Source of the DNA: Euperipatoides rowelli
Taxonomy: Eukaryota > Onychophora > Udeonychophora > Euonychophora > Peripatopsidae
Direction: 5' to 3' (one strand)
Length of the DNA stretch: 10,758 nt
Assembly (NCBI GenBank): GCA_003024985.2
Contig: PXIH01S0056407.1
The notes under the pieces were generated by a model that had not been told where the DNA came from, made no database searches, and was given only the letters and a program-made list of their open reading frames with translations. A program made the translations under genes and the position numbers. This document shows positions 1-7,602 of the stretch, piece after piece. The first letter of the stretch is position 1, and each line of letters starts with the position of its first letter.

Positions 1-1355
1 AAAAAATTGATTAATTAAACAAGCATTTTTATACAAAAATACACATAAATCAATGAAGTTGAAATAGGCATTGATAAACCACTTTAATATTACATTTCAC
101 TATTATTGGATTTAATTTTAATATAAAACTAATTTTTCTTAAAAAAAAATTACAAAAATCTCTAACTTTTAGAATCTTTTGAACTCTTTGAAAATTGCTA
201 ACGAAAATACTGCTCAAGGTTCAAAAAAAAATTAATGGTTATAGACATTATCAAAGATTGCAGTATGATTTAACCAAAGCAATTTTTTTTTTTTTAAATA
301 TTCAAGAAACTTGTAAACTTAGGTTTCCTGTCCGCTTAACAATAATTTGAAATCATAAATAAATTATGCATTTTTAAAATTTAGTTTTAATGGCCAAATT
401 TAAAAATCAAAACCATTTTTTTTTAAACACAAACAGGAGATTTATTAAGACAAAATGTAGAAAAAAATTAGAATTTTTTTAATCATCCAGCTTACAGTAG
501 GCTAATGTAGAAAAAAAATAATTAAAAGTTTCGTGAATTTTTTTTTTTAATTTCCCTCCTCTACTACTGCAAATAATGAACATTGTCATATCTGGGCATA
601 AAATTATTTATTTAAATTTAACACTTTTGTCCAATTTTAAAATATAAAGAGAAGACCATTACATCACAATCGAATTTATTTCAAATAGTAATCACTTGAC
701 CCAAGCACACTATAAACAGTATTTCTGTTATTATAAATATAAATAATTTAAAACAATTTATCTCCATTTTTATTCTCATAATTTGTTTTTTTATTAAACT
801 TGCATCTCAAAAATAAAAAATCTTTCATTTCCATTTTAAACTTAAAATAAAAATGCCAATTAAGATCTTTTGACTGTTTCAAAATCCATTTTGAAAAACA
901 AAACAAAAAAACAAGGATGCGTTATAAAAGAATTGCTGGAATGAATGCTCTTCAAAATAAATAAATTTATATTTATTAAATATTTTTAGCAATATTGTAT
1001 ATTGCCATTGTTCTGGATAGTCTAAATTTTTTTCTAATAAGCCTAATCCATTGTGATATTTAATTAAATTTAAATAAGATTAGTTAGGAAATTACAGTAA
1101 TTAGTAGTTTTGATGAAAAATTTATGAAAATAAACAATTTTTTTAATAATTAATTTTACAATTTAGAAACTTCCATTATTCTTAGGACATGATAAAATCC
1201 AGAGTTTTACAATCTTCAGTATTTTAAAATTGATTTATTAGTTTAAAATCTTAAGTTGATAAATTATAAAACAATAGGTTGATTAGCGAATTAAAACCAG
1301 CTACACAAAACATTTTGTGCTTGCACCATTATGCTTTAATCGTAAAAAAACTTAC
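1..1355 (-). other. Intron 4 (partial), no gene seen
   Basis: This stretch is very AT-rich, with many A and T homopolymer runs of 8-12 bases. I see no open frame with coding character on either strand and no candidate for the next SNF exon, which should encode the rest of RRM2. A TAGGCTA word, one of a dispersed set, lies at 498-504. Nothing else is recognisable. Confidence 0.8.
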
Positions 1356-1467
1356 TGGCTAAATAAAACTGACAGCATCATCTCTGTTGTTTCTTCTGGT
1401 AGATTTGTCAAGAAAAGAATTTGGTTGGGTGGTTGTTCTGGAATAGGCTGAGGCATCTGCATTCCCA
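1356..1467 (-). CDS. SNF/U1A/U2B'' exon 4: end of linker and start of RRM2
   Basis: This 112-base exon encodes (M)[15 protein letters not shown], then [20 protein letters not shown] and a split Gln codon. That is the unmistakable beginning of the second RRM of U1A/U2B''/[11 protein letters not shown] is its RNP2 motif. RRM2 in this family does not bind the snRNA loop in the way RRM1 does, and its role is less clear. The acceptor is TTTTATATAG|TGGG (AG at 1469-1468) and the donor CCA|GTAAG (GT at 1355-1354), ending in phase 2. The first two bases complete an ATG codon with the last base of exon 3, so the frame is continuous. The next expected residues (family QFPGFKEVRL) would be at the start of exon 5 and are not seen in 1-1355, so that exon lies beyond the left edge. 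Confidence 0.94.
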
Positions 1468-2388
1468 CTATATAAAACAGCAAAAGATTTGAAAATTAAT
1501 AAACATTTCTAAATTTGCCAACTTTTATTTTAAGTATAACTTAATATGTAGCTTAAAAAAAAAAGGGAGGATGGGAAGAAAGAAAATAAGAATATACTTG
1601 TCTCTATAAACTGATTATTTTACAAACATATGGAAAAGTAATTATTTGACTGAAGAGGTAAATGGTTAATTTCATGAGTGAAAATGCTAAATTAAGAATT
1701 GATTAGGTAAAGGATAAGTTACTGTAACTTTTTTTTATTTATTTCACAAAACCTGGATAGAATTAGGCATGAATAAGGGGCCAAAATCAGAAATGATTTT
1801 CGAACCAAACTCCATTTGGAGCAAAGATAATTCCCCGAATAAAAAAGTTTTTTTTTAAAAAAAAATAGCTTTCTATAAATTAAAATAAACCTTAAAGATC
1901 AAATGTAACGGAATTTAAAAAAATTTTTTATTATTGATTTAATTTTCAAAGATACTGTAATTACTAAAAAAAAAAATTTCCACTGGAAAAATAATAAATT
2001 AAAATGCATAAAAAAAAGTTATTTAAAGATAAAATTAAGACTATTGCTATCCTGTCTAGATTACAAATTAAAACTTTCACATTTTTGATGATGAAACAGT
2101 TTCTACAGCTGTTTTCTTTACATCGATTTAAGATGTAAATAGAGGTACATGTATGATCAATTTGTATTAAAGGTCATTTTGATTTTTAAAAAAAAAAACA
2201 AATTGGACCATAATAGAACAAAGGATGAATTTTATTATGAATTTTTACATGTAATTTTATTAATCTATAGGATTTCCAGCTTTAAGCTGACAAAGATAGC
2301 AAATATTATATAGTTAAGTAAAGCAAGCTGTATTCATTTCCAAACTATGACATCATAAAATATCTCCCCTGGTGTGTAAAGTGGACAA

Positions 2389-2989
2389 TTATTATTAGTC
2401 AGCAGAACCTTCACATGAATGTTCCTCCAGGTCCTTGTCATACAATACAATTAACAGTACAATAAAAAAAATCAAACAAACAAAAATACATCAAATACAT
2501 ACTTTCTAAAAATAATCACATCAATGATTTTCTAATGATTTAAAAACTTCAAAATCATTTTTTTTAAATGGTCAATAGTTTTTGAAAGTCTTATCTCACC
2601 TGGTAACTCGTTCCAATATCTAGGGCCACATCCCGAAAAAGGCCTCGATCCAAATAAAGTTTTGAATTCACACTTTTTTAGGCCTTTGCTTTCAGATAGG
2701 CTAGTGGGTTTACTTTGTGTTAGAGATGAATAACACAGTAAGGATCTCAAGTTACTGTAGCTGGAAGTTCCGTATTCAAAATTTTCCACACAAGTACAGT
2801 ATATAGAAGTGAGCGATTCTCATCTTCTCTATGGAGACCCAGTGCAGCCCTGGCACTACCTTCACACTTGCCATATACTATATACCTTGCTGCCATGTTT
2901 TGAACAAGCTGCAATTTACCCCTGAGCACCTTTCCACATTCCATCCAAACTATATCACAGTTGTTTAAAGGGGGAGAAGCTAAAGACAA
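2389..2989 (-). mobile_element. 5'-truncated non-LTR retrotransposon (LINE, CR1/L2/Jockey-like) with 3' tail
   Basis: Read on the minus strand, 2989-2532 encodes the C-terminal part of a LINE reverse-transcriptase polyprotein. The remaining minus-strand sequence to about 2389 looks like a short 3' untranslated region ending in a small TAA repeat (TAATAATAAT at about 2400-2391). LINEs of these clades typically end in short simple repeats and are cut off at the 5' end by incomplete reverse transcription, which fits a fragment starting abruptly at about 2989. The exact 3' end and any target-site duplication could not be set by eye. It is in the same orientation as the host gene and sits within an intron. 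Clade is uncertain, because only the thumb/C-terminal region is left. Confidence 0.8.
2532..2989 (-). pseudogene. Broken LINE reverse-transcriptase C-terminus (frameshifted)
   Basis: Two overlapping minus-strand frames each carry part of one LINE protein. The first (2989-2747) has SLASPPLNNCDIVW and KLQLVQNMAARYIV, matching the LINE pattern S-L-x-x-P-x-L-N-Y-C-x-x-x-W followed by L-Q-x-x-Q-N-x-A-A-R, and later VLVWKILNTELPA. The second (2789-2532) has NLRSLL and then GSRPFSGCGPRYWNELPGEIR, matching the terminal F-x-x-x-G-P-x-x-W-N-x-L-P block near the C-terminus of such proteins, and ends at a TAG stop in LKFLNH. The change of frame at about 2750-2790, with probable loss of some residues between TELP and NLRS, shows the copy is dead. 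The catalytic YxDD region lies upstream and is missing. Confidence 0.82.
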
Positions 2990-3073
2990 TTATTTTAAAA
3001 ATTGAATTGTAAATAAATATTTTTTTTTAATATTTCTAGTGGATATTTTTTTTAGTAAACATCTTTGACGATC

Positions 3074-3114
<41 letters not shown>
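3074..3114. repeat. Microsatellite (AAT)11 followed by A8
   Basis: Eleven perfect AAT units at 3074-3106 followed by eight A at 3107-3114. It is the longer of two alleles or copies; the other is at 3272-3297. Confidence 0.95.
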
Positions 3115-3156
3115 TATTTGACCTTAAATAACAGTGTTAGAAAAATAGCATGCCAG

Positions 3157-3173
3157 ACTTGCCCGGGGCAAGT
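3157..3173. repeat. 17-base perfect palindrome, ACTTGCCC-G-GGGCAAGT
   Basis: Arms of eight bases around a single central G. It is GC-rich (9 of 17 bases) in a strongly AT-rich setting. The second copy is at 3340-3356, within the duplicated block. A related CGGGCAA word follows at 3382-3388, so this may be the edge of a small DNA element with inverted ends. I could not find the other end with confidence. Confidence 0.75.
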
Positions 3174-3183
3174 AAAATTTTAT

Positions 3184-3184
3184 N
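3184..3184. other. Ambiguous base N (probable contig join)
   Basis: This is the only N in the window. It falls exactly between the two identical copies described for 2987-3366. If copy 2 is the continuous version, the base following TTTTAT is T at 3367. Confidence 0.9.
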
Positions 3185-3271
3185 CAATTATTTTAAAAAT
3201 TGAATTGTAAATAAATATTTTTTTTTAATATTTCTAGTGGATATTTTTTTTAGTAAACATCTTTGACGATC

Positions 3272-3297
3272 AATAATAATAATAATAATAAAAAAAA
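3272..3297. repeat. Microsatellite (AAT)6 followed by A8
   Basis: Six perfect AAT units at 3272-3289 followed by eight A. The flanks on both sides are identical to those of the (AAT)11 copy, so this is the same locus or a duplicate of it. Confidence 0.95.
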
Positions 3298-3339
3298 TAT
3301 TTGACCTTAAATAACAGTGTTAGAAAAATAGCATGCCAG

Positions 3340-3356
3340 ACTTGCCCGGGGCAAGT
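3340..3356. repeat. Second copy of the ACTTGCCC palindrome
   Basis: Identical to 3157-3173 because it lies in the second copy of the duplicated block. Unlike the first copy, it is followed by continuous sequence, with CGGGCAA at 3382-3388. Confidence 0.8.
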
Positions 3357-3366
3357 AAAATTTTAT

Positions 3367-3700
3367 TCTACTGTTCTTAATCGGGCAAATAGACTTAAGG
3401 TGGATCATATTTTTTTTGAAAATTCATTCTGAAAATTTTTTAGACAAGAATTTAGAAATAAATTGTCCTCTCTGTACCGTTAAACAAAGAAATCAATCAA
3501 TAACATTTTCAAACACACCTGCTAACTGTCCTGATGTAAAATCACAAGTGTCTGCTGAGAACTTATCAGCACGGATTATTAAAAATCAACCAATCACATC
3601 TGTGACAATTGCTCTATTTGGATCGGCTGACATTTTTTTTCAATTTACAAGCATAACTTTCATCCCAACCTGAACTTAAACTCTTACTAAGTAATAAATA
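3367..3700. other. Stretch of higher complexity, no gene assigned
   Basis: This is less homopolymeric than its surroundings and contains an open plus-strand frame of 85 codons (3416-3673), but that frame starts without an ATG (the first codon is TTG) and its translation shows no domain that I recognise. It may be the body of an old transposable element beginning at the palindrome at 3340-3356. It is not annotated as a gene. Confidence 0.4.
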
Positions 3701-4485
3701 AATATGCCCCAACCCTAATAATTAATAAAGGGAATAAACCTGATTTATCATTTTTCAATATTTCCTTCAGTCCACCAATCAGGGGTTGCTTTTTAGTAAT
3801 CTGTGCAGATATTGCTCTGCAGACATGGCTATAAATGGGCTAACTTTTTACGATTATGCTTTAGCCTATATTATAATAATTAGGCATACTACTGGGTATT
3901 TATTTACGTATTCAATTATCAAAACAGCCAAATAATACTGTACATATTTTTTAAATACATTGATCTACAAGAAGGTATTCCTTTTTTTTTTGAGAGAAAA
4001 AAAAAAAGTTTTTATATTGAAACACAAAACTTCAACTATTCTGGTTGACTTTCATCACCTGATGAGAAATGGCTTATGTTGACAACACATTTTGATCTAA
4101 ATCAAAGAAGATTTATAACAGCGTTGGTCAAAATATGCTGCTTTTGTGTGTGAAAACTCACGTTATTAATCACTCAACTTAAAATTTACTCGTTAGTACA
4201 AGCAAAATTATATTTCAAAAATAAATATAACTAGGATATCCTATACTGTGTATTTAAATAAATGATAAATTAGAGGTAATGTTTCAGTTTTGTTAAGTTC
4301 CTATAAACTTTAAATTATTAATATTACGGTAGGCTATCCAGCATTTTTAGCGAATATATTTTAAAAGGTCAAAGGATGACATTTTGTTGGTAGTGATGCT
4401 GCATGAAGTTATCATTGATTCTTCATAACATGCATAAGTTTAAACTTTTAAATAATCTTGGAATGATTATTAATGAATTATAAGG

Positions 4486-4562
4486 GTGTACCGGAATTTA
4501 GGATTTAAGTACACTTCCGACCGGAACAGACAAGTTCAAGCCATAGGCTTAGCCGGAATTTT
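4486..4562. repeat. Cluster of CCGGAA words with flanking GTGTAC/GTACAC
   Basis: CCGGAA occurs three times in about 70 bases (4491, 4521, 4553), with CCGGAATT exact at 4491-4498 and 4553-4560. A six-base inverted pair, GTGTAC at 4486-4491 and GTACAC at 4509-4514, lies within it. This is unusual in DNA so poor in G+C and may be a remnant of a repeat element. Confidence 0.45.
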
Positions 4563-4866
4563 CCACAATTTCATCTCTACCAAAAGACTCTTCAGTTGAT
4601 TTATACCAATATTTATTCATTGTCTGGCAAACATTGTTTTTTTAATTTTATTTACGGCAATGACAAAACATTTAAATTTGAACAAAATTTATTAAACATA
4701 CTGTATCTAATCGTATAGAATTTTTTTTTTACATTTTATGCAATATCTGATAAAAATTATTAAGAAAATTTGAACATTAATAGAAGAAACTAATTTATAA
4801 TTCTTATTCTAATTACAGTAAATACCAAAACAATATATTTTTCATCAAACTTTAAAATTTTGAGTT

Positions 4867-4890
4867 GTTAAGTAATGTTAATTACTTAAC
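4867..4890. repeat. Inverted repeat (hairpin), 10-base arms, 4-base loop
   Basis: GTTAAGTAAT at 4867-4876 and ATTACTTAAC at 4881-4890 are perfect inverted repeats around GTTA. The symmetry continues imperfectly outward to AAAATTTT-like ends on both sides (about 4853-4900), giving nearly 23 bases per arm with small gaps. Confidence 0.8.
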
Positions 4891-5534
4891 TCTAAATTTT
4901 GTAATAGGTAGGCTAATGGCAGAAAATGAATTATTTATTCTCATATGTATAAGTTTGGAGCTTTGGTAATTTTTTTTTTTTTCTTCATTGTTTCTGTAAG
5001 TAGCAATTTTTTTTTTAATTTAAATTACTAATATTTATCCACTATTAAGACTTACTATGATTAAGAGTGATCTATTTGAAAATTGGTCTAATTTTAACAA
5101 AATAGATCATAAAATAAAATACTGTATTTTAAGAATAAAAAAATTAACATTTTTTTAATTAAAATCAAAATTTTAAAAAACAAACAAACATTTTATTAAA
5201 AACTAAAGCTTTACTAAGGTTGGGCTTAATAATTGCTATACAATAAGGGTGGGGAAGGAAATATAAGCCTATATATATTTTTTGTTCTTTCATTTGTTTT
5301 CTAAGAGCACATATATTGCCAATGGCATTCTGTGAGGATTTACAGATAATTTAAACTTTTATTTCCTTTTTTATATTTTTGAATAAATTTGTTTTCTATT
5401 TCTACTTTTTCTTAGCAATCATTAAAAAAGTTCATTTTCTAATTGTTTGAAGTTATTTTTGATTGTTTTATAATTTTAATAAATGCATTTTTTTATAGAA
5501 AACATGAGGTTGAGTGCATATTCATTTTATCTTA

Positions 5535-5634
5535 CTACCGTAATCCTGTCCTGATAAATATAATAAAAATATTTGTTTTGATGATAGCGGCATTAATAGT
5601 GGTATCCGTTTTTGAAAAATAAGACTACCGTAAT
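5535..5634. repeat. Direct repeat of CTACCGTAAT, 90 bases apart
   Basis: CTACCGTAAT occurs at 5535-5544 and 5625-5634, and also elsewhere in the window at 9763-9772 and, in reverse, at 4323-4332. The sequence between the two copies is AT-rich and has no recognised gene. Confidence 0.7.
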
Positions 5635-5963
5635 ACTGGTATTAATTTTTTGATCCGGCATTGGAATTATTAAATGGCTTATTTTATATGGGGAATGTTG
5701 TAAAGTACAGTGTCCGCAAGATTAGCAAGCAGTGTACAAAAGATAATAAGTCAATTGATAGGTTACGTATCCAGCCTCCTGGCTACTATTTAAATCTTAT
5801 ATTTTTAAAATAAATATTAATAAAATACCTTTAAATAATATAATATTCTTTAATTAAATAATTATAAATGAAATTTTAAGTAAAACAAGCATCTATTATA
5901 GTATAGAAAGGGTTAACTTGTATTGTGCTAACATATATTTCAAAACAACCGAACGACAAAAAT

Positions 5964-6022
5964 ATATTAAATATAGAAAGCTGAATCCGCACCAAAAAAA
6001 AAATATTAAATATAGAAAGCTG
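5964..6022. repeat. 20-base direct repeat, period 39
   Basis: A 20-base word beginning ATATTAAATATAG and ending AAAGCTG is present at 5964-5983 and, identically, at 6003-6022. Nineteen bases lie between them, mostly an A run preceded by ATCCGCACC. It is either a short tandem duplication or part of a small repeat. Confidence 0.9.
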
Positions 6023-6206
6023 TCTATTAAGTGGAATGGAGCCCTATTATAAAGCAGAGCTGGATACGATCTGGAAAGTCTAAAGCGAATAAATTACAAG
6101 CTTGTACCGTTATCAAACTTTTATAATAATCTTGCTAATTATGGAATTCTTGGAATATAAATTGATTATTCAACGTCTATATATTGAATTATTTTTTACA
6201 AATCAG

Positions 6207-6369
6207 TGTGAAATCGAATCCTAGTGGACGAGCTGCCTATTTGAAGAAAGGATTAATAGATCAGGAACACCGACCACAGGTAGCCCATCAAGAGCCAAAT
6301 AAGACTGGGACTGCAGTCGACTCTATTGTATGGCACAGCGAATCTAATTGTAATAAATACAATTTACAA
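6207..6369 (+). CDS. Possible plus-strand exon of an unknown gene or old element
   Basis: A more GC-rich, non-repetitive island in intron 3. It starts after TTATTTTTTACAAATCAG (AG at 6205-6206), a fair acceptor, and ends at TACAA|GTAAGT (GT at 6370-6371), a full-consensus donor. Between them 163 bases are open in one frame, one base plus 54 codons, with content such as NPSGRAAYLKKGLIDQEHRP and DSIVWHSESNC. I recognise no family. It would be antisense to, and nested in, the SNF-like gene. It could be one exon of a long plus-strand gene, a non-coding RNA exon, or decayed transposon sequence that is open by chance. The basis is composition and splice sites only. Confidence 0.25.
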
Positions 6370-6938
6370 GTAAGTAGCCTGACTATTTTTTAGTTAGCTG
6401 CTCACTTATACTGTATATTAATAATTCATTTTCTTTCAACTCAGAAATATCACCGCCCCAGCATAGTCTATCCCATTGTAAATATTTATTTACTCCCTAC
6501 ATAAACATACAAGGTGATATATTGGTGTCGTGTTCGAAAGTAAAAAAAAAATCTCCTTTAGTAACAGTGCATTCTATTTACACGTAAAATATTATTTATT
6601 TCTTAGTTTAATCTTATTTTTATTAGGAAAAGGGGGATTTCAACTAGTTTAGAGCCGTGGTGTTTACAAGAGACTTGCCAGTCATTATTTAACTCTAAAA
6701 AGTAAAATAATTAGAAATGTAATATGAGATGTACTTTTATTCCAGCCTCCAAGAACTTCTATTTATTTGTCAAAAATTTAAACAAAAATTTTAGTGAGCA
6801 GTTTCTTTGATCTCCGACTCATTCCCAAAATTCAGGGATTCTGTTCAACCCTGCAGGTCCCCGCGCTTCATTAAAAAAAAACATCCCCGTCTATTCCTAG
6901 AGTTATGAAAACTTACCACCAATCTAGTTAATGCAGAA

Positions 6939-6968
6939 TATACAGTATAGCCTATAATATACTGTATA
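6939..6968. repeat. Inverted repeat TATACAGTAT / ATACTGTATA
   Basis: Ten-base perfect arms at 6939-6948 and 6959-6968 around a 10-base loop that carries TAGCCTA. It lies about 125 bases past the exon 3 donor on the intron side, so the hairpin would be in intron 3 RNA. A second TAGCCTA follows at 6981-6987. Confidence 0.75.
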
Positions 6969-7092
6969 CAGAGTATAGAGTAGCCTACATTATAGTCTTA
7001 TTAAATTTAAAGATTAGTGCTTTAAAAATAAATAAGTAGTATATTGTGCGAATGAAAAGGTACCAATTTAAAAGAAAAAATAATCATCATAC

Positions 7093-7318
7093 TTGATGAC
7101 ATCATGCCTTGATTAGATTGCATTCCTGAAGATATCCCCAACAGATTCTGTGCCAAAGTGCTACCACCATGTAAAGCATTAGCTCCAGATTTATCTTTCC
7201 CCTTCTTTTTCTTCTTTGGTTCTTTATTCTCATCACGTTTTGCATTTTTGGGCCTATCTACAGGAACACCCTTCATCTTGGAAATAATATCGGAGTCAGT
7301 TTTGCAATACTGGATCCT
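7093..7318 (-). CDS. SNF/U1A/U2B'' exon 3: end of RRM1 and inter-RRM linker
   Basis: The 226-base exon begins RIQYCKTDSDIISKMKG, the conserved end of RRM1 and its C-terminal helix that follows DKPM in this family. Cys replaces the usual Ala/Ser after QY. A strongly basic run with PKKKKKGKDK follows, a possible nuclear localisation signal by composition only. The rest is a Met/Gly/Ser/Gln-rich low-complexity stretch (NLLGISSGMQSNQGMMSS). Vertebrate U1A has a long Pro/Met-rich linker here and U2B'' a shorter Lys-rich one; this one combines both characters. The acceptor is a pyrimidine-rich tract ending in TAG (AG at 7320-7319). The donor is TCATCAA|GTATGA with GT at 7092-7091, leaving phase 1, which matches exon 4. 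It is a weaker donor than the other two, so a nearby alternative cannot be excluded. Confidence 0.92.
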
Positions 7319-7429
7319 CTATTTTCAAGGAATAAAAAAGAAAAAACATTTAAAACCATTGGAAAAAAAACTTAGAAAAACAAGTATTAAAAATAAAATA
7401 ATCATTAAAGACACAAACTAAATTCTTAC
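7319..7429 (-). other. Intron 2 of the SNF-like gene, 111 bases
   Basis: Short phase-0 intron between the DKPM and RIQY codons of RRM1. The donor is GTAAGA and the acceptor has a T-rich tract before GAAAATAG. It lies inside RRM1, between the end of strand 4's FYDKPM word and the RIQY word. Confidence 0.92.
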
Positions 7430-7602
7430 CATTGGTTTATCATAAAATGGAAAACCTTGCATAGATCGAAGAGCATTAGTAGAACTACTAATTTCTTTAA
7501 AAATGACAAATGCTTGTCCCCTCATTTTTAATGTCGTTAAGGCCACAATATCTAAAATTTGTCCAAACTGTGAAAAAATGGCATATAAGGATTTTTTCAA
7601 TT
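7430..7602 (-). CDS. SNF/U1A/U2B'' exon 2: RRM1 helix 1 to strand 4
   Basis: This exon of 173 bases encodes [18 protein letters not shown], then a variable loop, then the RNP1 motif RGQAFVIF and the segment ending GFPFYDKPM. These are near-identical to residues 25-82 of human U1A RRM1. RNP1 contains the Phe (position 56 in U1A numbering) that stacks on snRNA loop bases. The acceptor is a long T tract ending in CAG (AG at 7604-7603). The exon opens with AA, completing a Glu codon begun in the previous exon, so the TTG at 7600-7598 is an internal Leu and not a start. The donor is ATG|GTAAGA with GT at 7429-7428, so the exon ends in phase 0. One oddity is Thr (ACG) at the position equal to Arg47 of U1A, where U2B''/SNF proteins have Lys. 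The preceding exon, carrying the start and RNP2, was not found up to 10758. Confidence 0.95.

Larger units (their letters stand above)
2987..3366. repeat. Tandem duplication of about 190 bases split by one N
   Basis: Positions 2987-3183 (197 bases) and 3185-3366 (182 bases) are identical base for base, including both long T runs. The only difference is that the AAT microsatellite has 11 units in the first copy and 6 in the second, which accounts for the whole 15-base length difference. The copies are separated by a single N at 3184. This is the pattern expected when two contig ends carrying the same sequence, with slipped or allelic microsatellite lengths, were joined without being merged. 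A real recent tandem duplication is the alternative. Confidence 0.9.
1468..7092 (-). other. Intron 3 of the SNF-like gene, about 5.6 kb
   Basis: Its bounds are fixed by the donor GT at 7092-7091 and the acceptor AG at 1469-1468, both needed to keep the RRM frame. It contains a LINE fragment (2389-2989), a duplicated block around an N (2987-3366), hairpins (4867-4890, 6939-6968), a 20-base direct repeat (5964-6022) and a possible plus-strand exon (6207-6369). The stretches 1470-2388, 3700-4480, 4900-5900 and 6380-6930 are AT-rich with poly-A/T runs and hold no gene that I can support. If the duplication at 2987-3366 is an assembly artefact, the true intron is about 180-200 bases shorter. Confidence 0.88.
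1356..7602 (-). other. U1A/U2B''/SNF-family gene, internal part (exons 2-4, both ends outside the window)
   Basis: Three minus-strand exons (7602-7430, 7318-7093, 1467-1356) join with matching phases (0, then 1) to give 511 coding bases, about 170 residues: RRM1 from its first helix, an inter-RRM linker, and the start of RRM2. By family knowledge the product binds the U1 snRNA stem-loop II and/or U2 snRNA stem-loop IV as part of the U1 or U2 snRNP in the nucleus. Vertebrates have two paralogues (SNRPA, SNRPB2), while many invertebrates have one SNF protein doing both jobs. The RRM1 stretch has the ILDIVAL context of U2B''/SNF together with U1A-like words such as [12 protein letters not shown], so I prefer a single invertebrate SNF, but cannot exclude a paralogue. 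Start, RNP2 of RRM1, most of RRM2 and the stop are not in the window. Exon numbers assume one upstream coding exon. Confidence 0.93.

Noticed and set aside
3416-3673. Plus-strand open frame of 85 codons with a CPLC motif
   Set aside because: A single CxxC is not a zinc-finger signature. There are no good splice sites or family matches, and it lies next to repeat-like sequence.
6830-6885. GC-richer segment with TTCAACCCTGCAGG, considered as a tRNA-derived SINE promoter
   Set aside because: On neither strand do A-box and B-box-like sequences occur at the right order and spacing, and no cloverleaf forms.
1356-7092. Search of the gene's strand for U1A-type binding words (ATTGCAC) that might mark autoregulation
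   Set aside because: No convincing ATTGCAC pair was seen on the minus strand in these introns. The known vertebrate U1A autoregulatory site is in the 3' UTR, which is outside the window.
7158-7421. Plus-strand open frame of 87 codons
   Set aside because: It is the complement of SNF exon 3 and its flanking intron. Its Phe- and Ser-rich content mirrors the Lys- and Glu-rich linker.
7598-7600. TTG as a translation start for the RRM1 segment
   Set aside because: The codon is the Leu of the conserved ELKKSLYA word, directly after a splice acceptor; translation must start in an upstream exon.
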